Shown: positions 9,419 to 19,207, numbered from the stretch's first letter. The stretch is DNA of 64,000 bases from CAIWTU01 sp963815135 (GCA_963815135.1 CAWFFO010000006.1:62001-126000), one strand, 5' to 3'. Notes: generated from the letters alone by a model not told the origin. Numbers and translations: made by a program.

Positions 9419-9636
9419 TATGGATCGGCTGACGTTTTTCAGGAATTAAATAGGGTATTGATGAGGGTTTGTTTTCCGACATTGGGTATCCCGACAACCT
9501 TCGCCCGTGACGTTCTGCCCAGTTTGCCGCGGGTCGGTGCCAGTTGCCTGCAATGCTCAGCCCGCTTTTTGCACCCATTTTCAGTTTTGGTAATATGTTG
9601 AAGCGGGAGAGTACCGATACGTTAATCTGAGCCGAA

Positions 9637-9665
9637 TTGACAAATAGGAATTAGTACGATATAGG
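9637..9665 (+). promoter_or_regulatory. promoter of the Fur-family gene
   Basis: TTGACA (9637-9642) is followed after 17 bases by TATAGG (9660-9665), a good sigma-70-type match. The next plus-strand gene is the PerR-like regulator about 90 bp downstream. Confidence 0.5.
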
Positions 9666-9752
9666 CTATTGTACGCCATGGTGCTGAAAACCGGATAAAC
9701 GAGGGTTTTAACAGGTCGATTTCAATATAAAATGTACTGGCCAAAAGTGGAT

Positions 9753-10202
9753 ATGAGTAGCGAACCAAATAAAAAAGAAGAGAAGCTTCAATCTTTCGAA
9801 AGTATTTGCCGCGAGCATGGTCTGAGTATCACCCCGCAGCGATCAGCTATTTTCAGGGAACTGATTTCATCCGTGGAGCATCCGTCGGCTGTCACGATCT
9901 TTAACAAGGTAAGGGAGTATTTTTCGAATATTTCTCTGGACACGGTAAACCGGACCCTGCTGACTTTTCAGGAGATCGGCCTGGCCAAGGTACTGGAAAG
10001 CTCAGGCGATGCAAAGCGTTTCGATCCGAACCTGGAACCGCATCATCATTTCAGATGTATCAAGTGCGGAAAGATAGTGGATTTCAGGAACGAATCATAT
10101 GATGCTCTTGAGGTTCCTGCTGACATAAAGAGTAAATTTATCGTCACCGACAAGCGGGTGCATCTGGAAGGCTACTGTGATGAGTGCAGAAAGGGCAGCT
10201 GA
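9753..10202 (+). CDS. Fur-family regulator, PerR-like
   Basis: The 149-residue protein has an N-terminal winged helix (ITPQRSAIFRELISSVEHPSA) and a C-terminal metal-binding dimerisation domain with two structural zinc pairs, CIKCG and CDEC, plus the HHHF segment. This is the architecture of Fur/PerR. The position directly upstream of katG on the same strand favours a PerR-type peroxide sensor. I start at the ATG at 9753 (AAAGTGGAT upstream); an ATG at 9732 adds seven residues and has no ribosome-binding site. A promoter lies at 9637-9665. Confidence 0.85.
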   Translation: MSSEPNKKEEKLQSFESICREHGLSITPQRSAIFRELISSVEHPSAVTIFNKVREYFSNISLDTVNRTLLTFQEIGLAKVLESSGDAKRFDPNLEPHHHFRCIKCGKIVDFRNESYDALEVPADIKSKFIVTDKRVHLEGYCDECRKGS

Positions 10203-10548
10203 ATAGAGGCCTTTTTTTTGGGGACAAAATAGGAGTTACTACTATATAATAAATAATATAAACAGTAGTTGCTCAAATGTTTGCTTTGTAGGGGACTTGA
10301 TGATCCAAACTCAATTTACAGAATGCATCAATTATATTGTCTGAAAGGGAGTGACAACGATAGCGGGGGCGTTCCCGAATGACGAGGCCATGTTCGAGGA
10401 ACGATTGCCGAGCTTCCGAAGGTCGGCAGCGGCAGTTTCTGATTTCAATGGATTTTATGCCGGACATAAAATATTCGTTACTATGCAACTGCGGTATAAT
10501 TTCTATTTAGCTGTAAAAATCCAAACCTGAAAGGAAAGGAGAGCAGAG
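10203..10548 (+). promoter_or_regulatory. perR-katG intergenic region with AT-rich palindrome
   Basis: The 346-bp gap holds an imperfect palindrome at 10233-10274. Its arms, GAGTTACTACT and AGTAGTTGCTC, flank an AT-only core (TATATAATAAATAATATAAA) that recalls Fur/PerR boxes without matching the consensus well. It could be the operator for katG. No gene was seen in the rest of the gap. Confidence 0.3.
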
Positions 10549-12739
10549 ATGAGCAAAGATAGCAAGTGCCCGGTAACGGGAAGAACTAACAAACACGTAG
10601 TGGGCGGCAGGTCGAATCGCGAATGGTGGCCGAACCGGTTGAATCTGGATGTTCTGCGCCAACATTCCTCCAAGTCCAATCCGATGGGCGAGGATTTTAA
10701 CTACGCCGAAGAATTCAAGAGCCTGGACCTCGAAGCGGTGAAGAAGGATCTCCATGAACTGATGACCGATTCGCAGGACTGGTGGCCAGCGGATTACGGC
10801 CACTACGGACCTTTTTTCATTCGCATGGCATGGCACAGTGCGGGTACCTACCGCACCGGCGACGGCCGCGGCGGCGCAGGGACCGGCAACCAGCGCTTTG
10901 CGCCCGTCAACAGTTGGCCCGACAACGTCAACCTCGATAAGGCGCGCAGGCTGCTTTGGCCGATCAAGCAGAAGTATGGCCGGAAAATCTCCTGGGCCGA
11001 CCTGATGATTCTCACCGGCAATGTCGCTATGGAATCGATGGGATTCAAGACCTTCGGTTTCGCCGGCGGACGTGAGGATATATGGGAGCCGGAGAAAGAC
11101 ATCTACTGGGGTGCGAGAAGAATGGCTGGCTACGAGCGACAAGCCCAAGAGCCGTTACACCGGTGAGCGCGATCTCGAAGACCCCCTGGCGGCCGTGCAG
11201 ATGGGTCTGATCTACGTGAACCCGGAAGGGCCCGAACGGCAACCCGGATCCGATCGCGTCCGGGCGGGACGTTCGGGAGACGTTTGCGCGCATGGCAATG
11301 AACGACGAGGAGACAGTCGCGCTCACCGCCGGCGGACACACCTTTGGCAAATGCCACGGTGCCGGCGATGCGGCGCTGGTTGGGCCTGAACCCGAGGCTG
11401 CCGGTATCGAAGAGCAGGGACTCGGCTGGAAGTGCAGTCATGGCAGCGGCAAAGGTGGCGATCAGATCGGCAGCGGTTTGGAAGGAGCATGGAACCCGAC
11501 CCCGACGAAGTGGGACATGAACTATTTGGACATGCTGTTCGGCAACGAGTGGGTACTGACAAAAAGCCCGGCGGGCGCAAACCAATGGACGCCGAAGGAG
11601 GCGACTGACAAAAATCTTGCTCCGGCCGCTCACGATCCGAAAAAGCGGGTGCCGATCATGATGACCACCGCCGACATGGCGATGCGGATGGACCCGATCT
11701 ATGAACCGATTGCGCGGCGCTTCCATGAAAATCCGGAAGAGTTCGCAGATGCCTTCGCCCGCGCATGGTTCAAGTTGACGCACCGGGACATGGGCCCTCG
11801 CGCACGCTATCTCGGCCCGGAAGTTCCTAGCAGAAGAGCTGATTTGGCAGGATCCGATCCCTGCAGTCGATCATGAACTGATCAATGAGAGTGACATCGC
11901 CACCCTTAAGGGCAAGATCCTTGATTCCGGCCTGTCTGTCTCCGAACTGGTTTCAACCGCCTGGGCATCAGCTTCGACCTTCCGTGGTTCCGACATGCGC
12001 GGCGGCGCGAACGGTGCCCGCATCCGTCTGGCACCTCAGAAGGATTGGCAAGTCAACCAGCCGGATCAATTGGCGAAAGTGTTGAAGACACTGGAAGGTA
12101 TCCAGAGCGGGTTCGGCAAGAAGGTCTCCATGGCTGACCTGATCGTGTTGGCAGGTTGTGCGGGTGTTGAGCAAGCGGCGAAGAATGCTGGTCACGATGT
12201 GACGGTTCCCTTCACGCCGGGCCGTATGGACGCCTCGCAGGAGCAAACCGATGTCGAGTCCTTTTCCGTTCTGGAACCCGAAGCAGATGGCTTCCGCAAC
12301 TACCTCAAGACCAAATACACCGTATCGGCTGAGGAGATGCTGGTCGATCGGGCACAATTGCTGACGCTGACCCCGCCTGAGATGACGGTTCTCGTTGGCG
12401 GCATGCGCGTCTTGAACGCCAACTTCGGACAGTCCCGGCACGGTGTCTTCACCAAGCGGCCGGAGACGCTCACCAATGACTTCTTTGTGAATCTGCTCGA
12501 TATGCGCACCACGTGGAAGGCGAGCCTCGGAAGACAAAGACCTGTTTGAAGGCAGTGATCGCGCAACGGGCGAACTCAAGTGGACCGGCACCCGTGTCGA
12601 CCTGATCTTCGGTTCAAACTCCGAACTCCGCGCCCTGGCTGAAGTCTACGCAAGTGCGGACTCCCAGGAGAAGTTTGTCCATGACTTCGTGGCGGCCTGG
12701 AACAAGGTAATGAACCTTGACCGTTTCGACCTCGCCTGA
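10549..12739 (+). pseudogene. katG: catalase-peroxidase KatG, four frameshifts
   Basis: The joined reading gives about 730 residues, the normal KatG length, with the distal haem motif FFIRMAWHSAGTYR and the proximal GGHTFGKCHGAG. The enzyme would destroy hydrogen peroxide in the cytoplasm. Single-base shifts occur near 11115 (loss), 11230 (extra C), 11829 (extra A) and 12525 (extra C), and the conserved sequence continues in the next frame each time. GGAAAGGAGAG precedes the ATG. The PerR-like gene just upstream fits peroxide control. Because the coding sequence is otherwise pristine, sequencing indels or a very recent inactivation are both possible. Confidence 0.9.
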
Positions 12740-12753
12740 TCGTGGCATCGATT

Positions 12754-12811
12754 AAAAAGGGACACTTCCTCATTTCTCCAGGAAATGCAGGGAAGCGTCC
12801 CTTTTTTTCTA
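12754..12811 (+). terminator. katG terminator
   Basis: AAAAAGGGAC-CTTCC pairs with GGAAG-GTCCCTTTTTTT around a loop that can fold further (TTTCTCCAGGAAA). It lies 15 bp after the katG stop and would work in both directions. Confidence 0.8.
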
Positions 12812-12939
12812 TTTTTCCCTATTTTCCCGTTAACTCAATTTGCACCCCTTGATGAATGAAAGTTTTGTTAAAGGTTTTGACTCTCCTGGCGCCTCTGCGG
12901 CTTTGCGTGTTCAAGTGCAGTTTTTGATTTATATTCTAT

Positions 12940-13002
12940 TTTCCGAAAATCCCCCGGATTGTCTTTTCCAGATTCTGCTCTTCCGGTTTCTGTCCGGTCC
13001 CC
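12940..13002. repeat. 63-bp copy of the 3' end of the AsmA gene
   Basis: These 63 bases are identical to 20783-20845, the last codons of the AsmA-family gene. The reading frame here also ends in LEKTIRGIFGK. No other part of the gene is present. The fragment lies between the katG terminator and the next hairpin. Confidence 0.85.
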
Positions 13003-13061
13003 TTTTTTTCCCCGGGTGGCCCGCCCGTAAGAGTCGGCGTCCACTCGCGTGATCGGTTCGG

Positions 13062-13095
13062 AAAATCACCTGATGGCTTTTGGTCAGGTGATTTT
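13062..13095. terminator. bidirectional terminator hairpin
   Basis: AAAATCACCTGA and TCAGGTGATTTT form a perfect 12-bp stem with a 10-nt loop. It sits seven bases past the stop of the DUF4279 gene and would end that minus-strand transcript. Confidence 0.8.
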
Positions 13096-13101
13096 ACCTC
13101 G

Positions 13102-13551
13102 TTATTCGTTATCCTCTGATTTATTCTCTTCGTCGTCACCCTCAAAATAAACATCCCACCACACCATAAGGTTTAGTTTTGCAAGTCGAGACATTTGCTC
13201 TGGTGATATTGCAGGCCCGCCGTTTCCCCAAGCCGATCCCCAGTAACAACTAATATCCATAGAAAATCCATTTTCTTGTAACTCTTTTATCTCTTTTGAA
13301 AGGTTTTCTACCTTGTCCAAAATCCAATCAATGTGCCTTCTTGTATCTTTCGATCTAAGTTTCCCTTTAGTAGAAAGAAACCATCCATTCACAGATCTAC
13401 GCCCTTTAGCGACAATAGTGCCAGACACAATTATTCTTGTTGGTTTAAGTTTTAATTTGCTGGTTATTACATCAGGATGTAGGTCTTTTAAATAAATTCT
13501 CAGCGTCGAATAGGTTCTGGAACATGATGGATATTTATGATCGTATTTCAT
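13102..13551 (-). CDS. DUF4279 domain protein
   Basis: The 149-residue protein matches the DUF4279 pattern: a first strand TYSTLRIYLKDLHPDVITSKLKLKPT, then GWFLSTKG, HIDWILDKVENL, CYWGSAWGNGGPAISPEQM and a closing WWDVYFEG. The family is found as a possible immunity protein in polymorphic toxin loci. No toxin gene is adjacent here. AAGGACATAG precedes the ATG, and the gene has its own terminator. Confidence 0.75.
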   Translation of the reverse strand: MKYDHKYPSCSRTYSTLRIYLKDLHPDVITSKLKLKPTRIIVSGTIVAKGRRSVNGWFLSTKGKLRSKDTRRHIDWILDKVENLSKEIKELQENGFSMDISCYWGSAWGNGGPAISPEQMSRLAKLNLMVWWDVYFEGDDEENKSEDNE

Positions 13552-13767
13552 CTATGTCCTTACGTATTTGTGGCTTGATGGGGGGTTTATGCTCGGTATG
13601 GTCTGAGCGCCTGGTTGGACATCGCATCTACTTTCTGTCGGGAACTTGCATTTTCATGAAATACGACAGCGCAAACAGAAGAAGTGTGTAGGCCGATATA
13701 TGTGGCCACGCTGTCGCAGAACGTGTTATTTCCTTGTATTGGCCCATCTTTGTTTCTATTGAGTCTG

Positions 13768-15379
13768 GGTGCCTGTCGGACTTTTCCGACGTAATGTGTT
13801 ATACTCGCTCAGCTTTGAAACCTTGCTACATCAGGAGTTGAGCGAGATGTCAGTAAAATTTGTCGAATGTGACCGGGAGACACAGTACCTGCTTCCACCA
13901 TCATTGCAGGACTGGCTGCCCGAAGGGCACCTGGCCCGTTTTGTGGTCGAGATCGTAGAGCAACTCGACCTTAGCTCTTTGAAAAAGTCCTATGCTGGTC
14001 GTGGCTCTCAACCATATAACCCGGAAATGCTGGTTGCTCTTCTGTTTTACGGCTATGCCACCGGAGTCTTCTCCAGTCGCAAGCTGGAGCGCAATACGTA
14101 CGACTCAGTAGCGTTTCGCTATGTTGCTGCCAATACCCATCCGGACCATGACACCATTGCCAATTTTCGGCGGCGTTTTTCACCGCAACTCAAAGAATGT
14201 TTCGTCCAGATTCTGCTGATAGCGAACCAGATGAAATTATTGAAACTGGGAAGCGTCAGCCTGGACGGGAGCAAGATCAACGCAAATGCTTCCAAGCACA
14301 AAGCCCTGAGTTACGAACATGCTTGCAAGCTGGAGGCACAGTTAAAGACCGAAGTTGCCGAACTGCTCAAGAAAGCGGAAGATGCCGACCATAGCGATAC
14401 CCCGGACGGGATGAGCATTCCCGAGGAACTTGAGCATCGCGAGAAGCGCCTTTCAGCAATTGCCGCCGCCAAGGCCGAGATCGAGCGCCGAGCTGCCGAA
14501 CGTCATGACCGTGAACAGAAAGAGTACGAAGAAAAGCTCGCCAAGCGGGCCAAAAAAGAACAACAAACCGGCAAGAAACCACGTGGCAAAGAGCCCAAGC
14601 CTCCGAAACCAGGCCCCATGGCCAAGGACCAAGTCAATCTGACTGATGAAGAGTCCCGCATCATGCCAGTCTCCGGTGGCGGTTTCGAGCAAGCTTACAA
14701 TGCCCAGGCGGGCGTTGATACAACATCCAAACTGATTCTCTCTGCCCATGTCACGCAGCAACCAAACGACAAGCAGGAACTGAAGCCGACCCTGGAGAAT
14801 CTTGCGGCGTTGCCGAAAGAGCTTGGCATCGTCACGGAACTGATTGCCGATAGCGGCTATTTCAGCGAAAACAACGTAACGGCCTGTGAGAACAAGGAAA
14901 TAACTCCATACATTGCCGCGGACCGGGAGCATCACAACCAGTCTTTATGGGACCGATTTCGTGAGCCTCACCATTACCGGAGAACGCAGATTCAGTGGCC
15001 AGGATGACGCACCGGCTAAAGACAACGGCAGGCAAGACAGTTTACAGGCTGCGCAAGGTTACATCAGAGCCGGTCTTCGGCATCATCAAGGAAGTGATGA
15101 GCTTCCGGCGTTTTATGATGCGCGGGCTTGAAGCTGCACAAGGTGAATGGAACCTTGTCTGCATGGCCTGGAACATCAAAAGGCTGCATACATTGAAATT
15201 GGCTTTGACCGCATAGATTGACAAAGAACATTTTCCCTCCTCTAATTGGGAGGATTGTCTGCACGGACCTCCAGAAAATGGGGTGGTGCAGGTGAAACTA
15301 TGAACCAAATAAATTGTATCAGCTCGGGCTTGCTACCTGTTCAGGTCAGTCAGCGGAGGAGTCAAGTCCGACAGACTCC
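13768..15379 (+). mobile_element. IS1182-family insertion sequence
   Basis: A transposase of IS1182 type is bounded by imperfect inverted repeats GGTGCCTGTCGGACTT (left, from 13768) and GGAGTCTGTCGGACTT (right, ending 15379 on the opposite strand), which agree at 14 of 16 positions. The element is about 1.6 kb. A direct target duplication was not clear. Its right end supplies the last five codons and the stop of the neighbouring minus-strand ORF. Confidence 0.8.
13847..15216 (+). pseudogene. IS1182-family transposase (frameshifted)
   Basis: The protein has the N-terminal DUF772-like domain (YLLPPSLQDWLPEGHLARFVVEIVEQLDL), a DDE catalytic part (VSLDGSKINANASKH, AGVDTTSKLILSAHV, ELIADSGYFSENN) and a C-terminal segment (EPVFGIIKEVMSFRRFMMRGL). 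The last part lies in another frame after a one-base shift near 14965. A long charged, coiled-coil-like insert at about residues 190-285 is usual for this family. AGGAG precedes the ATG at 13847. The copy is probably inactive unless the shift is a sequencing error. Confidence 0.85.
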
Positions 15380-15628
15380 TAGAGTCAGCCTGTATATGAG
15401 GGGCGCAGTCTCGACTGGTTTGGGTTCTTTATCCCCATAGAGTGTCACCGGCTGAACCGTTTCACGGCCTAGAAGATGCTCCTGAAAATGGTCGGCAATT
15501 TTCTTTATCTTTGTTTCCTTTGTTTCAGGATGAAACCAGAACGTAAAACGTGTTGACCCATTTTGCATGGCAGCAGTAATTTCAGTTAGGAAGATTTGTT
15601 GGGTGACTTTTATTCTGATAGATTTCAT
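15362..15628 (-). CDS. hypothetical protein with an IS-derived C-terminus
   Basis: The 88-residue ORF has a good ribosome-binding site (AGGGAAAG) and reads through FTFWFHPETKETKIKKIADHFQEHLLGRE before entering the right end of the insertion sequence. The IS supplies its last five residues and stop. I do not recognise the protein. The native 3' end has therefore been replaced or removed. Confidence 0.45.
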   Translation of the reverse strand: MKSIRIKVTQQIFLTEITAAMQNGSTRFTFWFHPETKETKIKKIADHFQEHLLGRETVQPVTLYGDKEPKPVETAPLIYRLTLGVCRT

Positions 15629-15645
15629 TCTTTCCCTCTGTCAAC

Positions 15646-16548
15646 TCAAGGGGTGTGTGGAGCCGCGTCATTTGCGGCATTCAACACCACCTCGTTGTTC
15701 GTAGATATTTCTTCCTCAAACATTTCCGGGTCTATGATCCCTTCACAGACACGCACTACCGGCCCTGTCATGGTAGCTGCAAAAGCCTGAGAAAGTCGAA
15801 TGTTGAGATTTCCTCCGGGCATATGAACGACAATATCCGGATCGCACAGATCGAGTCTGTATGCGACAGCCGCCGCTGCGGTACTGCTGCTGCCGGAGGC
15901 CAAAGTATAGCCCGCCCCGCGTTCCCATATTTCGATCTGGATGTTCTGCCGGTCAATGATTTTTAGGAATTGAACGTTCGTCCGATTGGGAAAACGTGAG
16001 TCCCTCTCGATGAGTGGCCCATAATGCCGGGCAAGTTGCGCGGATGGTTCGTCACAATGAACCACGCAGTGAGGATTACCGACCGTTGCGGCGCAGTACT
16101 GAAAGGAAGTACCGTCAATCTCTATGTTCTCGCGCAGGACCTCCCGTTCTTTCCCTGTGACTGGTATTTTTGTACTCAAGAAACTCACCTCGCCCATTTC
16201 CACCATCACAATCTTCCCGCCTTCATCGACACGACATGTCACCAGCCCGCCTGATGTTTCGATGGTAAATGGTGTCTTGCTCACCAAACCATTGTCCCAG
16301 AGAAAGCGTGAGAAGATGCGAAGACCGTTGCCGCTTTTTTCGGCTTCGCTGCCATCGGGGTTGAATATCCGAAGACGGAAGTCGCACGTGCTACTTTCAA
16401 AAGGGCCAAGGAGAATACCGTCCGATCCAACACCATAATTGCGATGGCAAATCAGTTGAACATGCCTCAGGTCCGGATTACCGTTGAGATCAGTCGGACG
16501 CATCACTATATAGTCATTCCCGAGAGCGTGGTACTTGACGTATTTCAT
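15646..16548 (-). CDS. diaminopimelate epimerase-fold protein lacking both catalytic Cys
   Basis: The 300-residue protein has the two-lobed DapF fold and most of its signatures: HALGNDYIV, FNPDGSEAEKSGNGLR, GNPHCVV, FPNRTNVQFLKI and WERGAGYTLASG. DapF epimerises LL-diaminopimelate using two cysteines, normally in NGxRCF and ACGTG. Here these positions are Ile78 (GNGLRIF) and Ser218 (LASGSSS). The protein therefore cannot use the standard two-cysteine mechanism. It may be a paralogue with another substrate, or a binding protein. A normal dapF would be expected elsewhere in the genome. The start follows GAAAGAAG. Copy B of the small transcription unit ends about 294 bp upstream. Confidence 0.8.
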   Translation of the reverse strand: MKYVKYHALGNDYIVMRPTDLNGNPDLRHVQLICHRNYGVGSDGILLGPFESSTCDFRLRIFNPDGSEAEKSGNGLRIFSRFLWDNGLVSKTPFTIETSGGLVTCRVDEGGKIVMVEMGEVSFLSTKIPVTGKEREVLRENIEIDGTSFQYCAATVGNPHCVVHCDEPSAQLARHYGPLIERDSRFPNRTNVQFLKIIDRQNIQIEIWERGAGYTLASGSSSTAAAAVAYRLDLCDPDIVVHMPGGNLNIRLSQAFAATMTGPVVRVCEGIIDPEMFEEEISTNNEVVLNAANDAAPHTP

Positions 16549-16839
16549 ATTCTTCTTTCGAACTAGTTATTCACCGGAATTCCGGTGATCTTCCATTCTG
16601 TATACCTGTCGTGAAAAAACTGAAAAATAGGTATCTGTCTAACTGATAGATAAATAACAGTTTTGTAAATGTATAACATTCCATTTGGCATATTGTCCGG
16701 TTTTCCGGTCAACACTTTTAGGATTCTTTTCAGTGCCTTCTTCCATCGGTTTTTAAAGTTCGGTGGCCAGGTTTTACTTTATTCTACTCATGAGATTTAA
16801 GAGCCTATCCTGATTTCTAGTAATTCACTCGACTTAAAA

Positions 16840-17013
16840 TGAAAAAGCCGCCCGATCAGCAGAAGCTGACACGAACGGCTTTATTCGCCAGATGAAGAAT
16901 TTACCATTTCCATTCCCAATCCTCAAAATTAAAATAAAAACAAATTAATTCATTTTTACACATCACCTGGTTCCGGTGTCAACCGCCCAAATATTATTTT
17001 GCATGAATTAAAA
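16840..17013 (-). ncRNA. dispersed small transcription unit, copy B
   Basis: This has the same layout as the copies near 9.3 and 19.3 kb: TTGACA (16982-16977), an 18-nt spacer, TAAAAA (16958-16953), GAGGATTG, a 10-codon ORF and a terminator hairpin (AAAGCCG with CGGCTTT) ending in a T-run on the minus strand. The hairpin loop reads CAGC-AGAA-GCTG instead of CAGC-CAAA-GCTG in copy A. The surrounding 814-bp gap holds no gene that I can support. Confidence 0.6.
16881..16913 (-). CDS. micro-ORF in copy B
   Basis: The predicted peptide is MEMVNSSSGE with TAA at the hairpin base. It differs from the copy A peptide at three residues but keeps the length, the start context and the SSSGE end. Confidence 0.35.
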   Translation of the reverse strand: MEMVNSSSGE

Positions 17014-17238
17014 ACCGGGGTATCTGTCGGATTTTAAAATAAAAGCGAAGTTGCTTCCATTCTGCTTGTAATGAGTTAATGAAATTAATAAATAAAATAC
17101 TCCGCCTTTTTACTCCCTGACAGAGAATGTCCGGGGAGCTCATTCTTTGTCTTGAGTCCCTGTCGGACCCTAAACGCACTCGTTGTGAAAATAAGCTGAG
17201 CTATTACAAATCTATCTTGTAGTGGTAAGAGGGCTCTC

Positions 17239-17275
17239 AGGCACCTGCTTTCACCGTCGGAGAAAGCAGGTGCCT
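17239..17275. terminator. perfect 14-bp hairpin after the Ig-like lipoprotein gene
   Basis: AGGCACCTGCTTTC and GAAAGCAGGTGCCT pair without mismatch around a 9-nt loop. It lies about 88 bp past the lipoprotein stop and has no T-run on either side, so it may protect a 3' end or act in a Rho-independent manner only weakly. Confidence 0.5.
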
Positions 17276-17362
17276 AAGACCGTTCAAACATCAGTCGGTC
17301 AAGCTGTCCGGCAGCTGCACCAAGCTGCTTGATGCGGGTAATCGGAAGGATGGACGTAGTTC

Positions 17363-18928
17363 TCAGGGGGCAACGACCAGGATCGTTGACGCACCCGCGA
17401 TTGAGGAAATATTTCCTATTTGATTCCCACCTGCATCAAATACGCTCACGGAATTCAAGGTTGCCACGAAAACCCGGCCGGTCAGATAGTCAACGCCAAT
17501 TCCGCTGTTGAAAATGGAGCTCGTAGTGATGGAAACCCGGTTAACAACCCCTGTCGGCCTGGCCACGGTTACCAGTTCGCTTTCAGAATCGCTTTTTGTT
17601 CGCACTGAGTATATTCGTGTTGCACTTGCGTTGATGGCGATGTTGCCTTTCAGGTTGTCCGCGCCGGTTTTGTAAGACTCGATAATAGAAGGATTGCTGG
17701 CCTGAAAGACGTAAATATCATTTTCGTCAGATGAGCTATGGATTCCGCCGACAAGCACCTCTGATCCATTCACGGTTGTGCGGTCAACAGCTGTCGGGTA
17801 TGCGCCGGTATCGAACGTCGTACCGTCGAGCTGAATATCAGATGTTCTTAATTCTGCTATATAGTATGGCGCCCCCCAAGCCGACCAGATTTTCGACCCA
17901 TCCGCAGAGATTTTAAAGTCACCGAGGTTGCTCCCGGCATCGTCAGTTTTCGCAAGAAGAACCGGAGGGTCAACCGAAATATCATACTTCATGATGTCAC
18001 CCGGGCTGAGCCCCTGCTGCCCCACGTACAGAATCCCTTGTTGTGCGGGCGCTGCCCGCAGTAGACCTTCATAGATAGAATCGATGACCTGTGTTTCATT
18101 CTCACCGGTTGTCAGGTTATAACGGCCGATAGAGCCCCATTGGTCACCCCAGGAGTACCAGAGCGTATCACCGATTACGGCGATGCTGTTGAGTAAGCTC
18201 ACTCCAAGGTTGATCGTCTTTTCGACCGCGAGAGTGTTGGCATTGATACACATTACCGAACCGAGGGACTTGGCGATTACGTACACTTTGGCTGCCGGGA
18301 GGACTGTCGCCGCAAAGTCATTAATGGTTGCATCCGCTCCATTTACCACGATGGACTGATTTTCCGGTGTGAAAGAATAGCCGACAAGCGCCGGAGTTGC
18401 CGTGTAACTGCCGTCCGGAACACTGGTGGTATATTTGCCGTTGCTGTCGGTAGTTCCGGTATATGTGCCGCCGCTGCCTGAAAGTGTAACTTTGATACCG
18501 CTTAATCCGACGCCATTGAGCGTAGCAGACCCTGAAATGGTATAAGTGGGGATGGCTGTCGCCGTAAAGTCATTAATGGTTGCATCTGCTCCATTCACCG
18601 CGATTGTCTGTTCTTCCGGGGTGAAGGTATAGCCGTAAAGTGCCGGTCTTGCAGTATAATTGCCGTTCTTAACCCTGGTAATAGTATAATTGCCGCTACT
18701 GTCGGTAGTTCCGGAATATGAACCGCCGCTGCCTGAAAGGGTAACGGTAACACCGCCTAATCCGACACCGTTGTCCGTAACAGTGCCTGAAATAGTAAAC
18801 GATGGCGTAGACAGATTCACCACACTCCCGTTCCAGCCTCCACTGCCACTTCCGCTTCCACAGCCGCCCAAGGCCATAAACACCATAACAATCAGCACTG
18901 TCGGAATGAAACGCCATTGACTCTTCAT
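17363..18928 (-). CDS. lipoprotein with two Ig-like repeats and a propeller-like domain
   Basis: The 521-residue protein begins with a lipoprotein signal (VMVFMALGGC), followed by a Gly/Ser linker. Two tandem repeats of about 80 residues follow (FTISGTVTDNGVGLGGVTVT... and YTISGSATLNGVGLSGIKVT...), of the carboxypeptidase-regulatory/Ig-like type. The remaining 320 residues contain repeated short beta segments (VYVIAKSLGSVMCINANTL, ILYVGQQGL, KIWSAWG) that suggest a beta-propeller. It is probably a surface-exposed binding protein. A strong AGGGGGG precedes the ATG. Copy C of the small transcription unit ends about 298 bp upstream. Confidence 0.75.
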   Translation of the reverse strand: MKSQWRFIPTVLIVMVFMALGGCGSGSGSGGWNGSVVNLSTPSFTISGTVTDNGVGLGGVTVTLSGSGGSYSGTTDSSGNYTITRVKNGNYTARPALYGYTFTPEEQTIAVNGADATINDFTATAIPTYTISGSATLNGVGLSGIKVTLSGSGGTYTGTTDSNGKYTTSVPDGSYTATPALVGYSFTPENQSIVVNGADATINDFAATVLPAAKVYVIAKSLGSVMCINANTLAVEKTINLGVSLLNSIAVIGDTLWYSWGDQWGSIGRYNLTTGENETQVIDSIYEGLLRAAPAQQGILYVGQQGLSPGDIMKYDISVDPPVLLAKTDDAGSNLGDFKISADGSKIWSAWGAPYYIAELRTSDIQLDGTTFDTGAYPTAVDRTTVNGSEVLVGGIHSSSDENDIYVFQASNPSIIESYKTGADNLKGNIAINASATRIYSVRTKSDSESELVTVARPTGVVNRVSITTSSIFNSGIGVDYLTGRVFVATLNSVSVFDAGGNQIGNISSIAGASTILVVAP

Positions 18929-19207
18929 TGTATAATCCCCCCTCTTAAGAAAAATTGCCTGTCAAGGCATGAACATAAAAACTTCTTGAATTTACTCGTA
19001 AAGAAATGCCGGTTTCGTTTAATAATTAATATTGTAATTATTGGACTGAGTTTCTTGGAAAAAATCTGTTAGAGGCTCGGAAATCATCAAGAATCATATG
19101 CTAATCCTGATTCTGGCTTAATTGACATCTGATTCCGTAGATTGTTTAATATGTTTCACTGTTAGATAATAATTAAAATTAACAGCCTCCTCCTGATGGC
19201 TAATCCC

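Noticed and set aside
9372..9578. 68-codon minus-strand ORF over the copy A promoter
   Set aside because: It covers the promoter of the small transcription unit and has no ribosome-binding site or protein-like pattern.
10273..10488. 71-codon minus-strand ORF between perR and katG
   Set aside because: Basic, cysteine-rich composition without known motifs and no ribosome-binding site; treated as non-coding.
13628..13747. 39-codon minus-strand ORF with one hydrophobic stretch next to the IS left end
   Set aside because: There is no ribosome-binding site and no recognisable homology; a chance ORF is as likely.
17101..17175. CTGTCGGACC near 17161 as a second IS1182 end
   Set aside because: Only about ten bases match the IS inverted repeat and no transposase sequence is adjacent.
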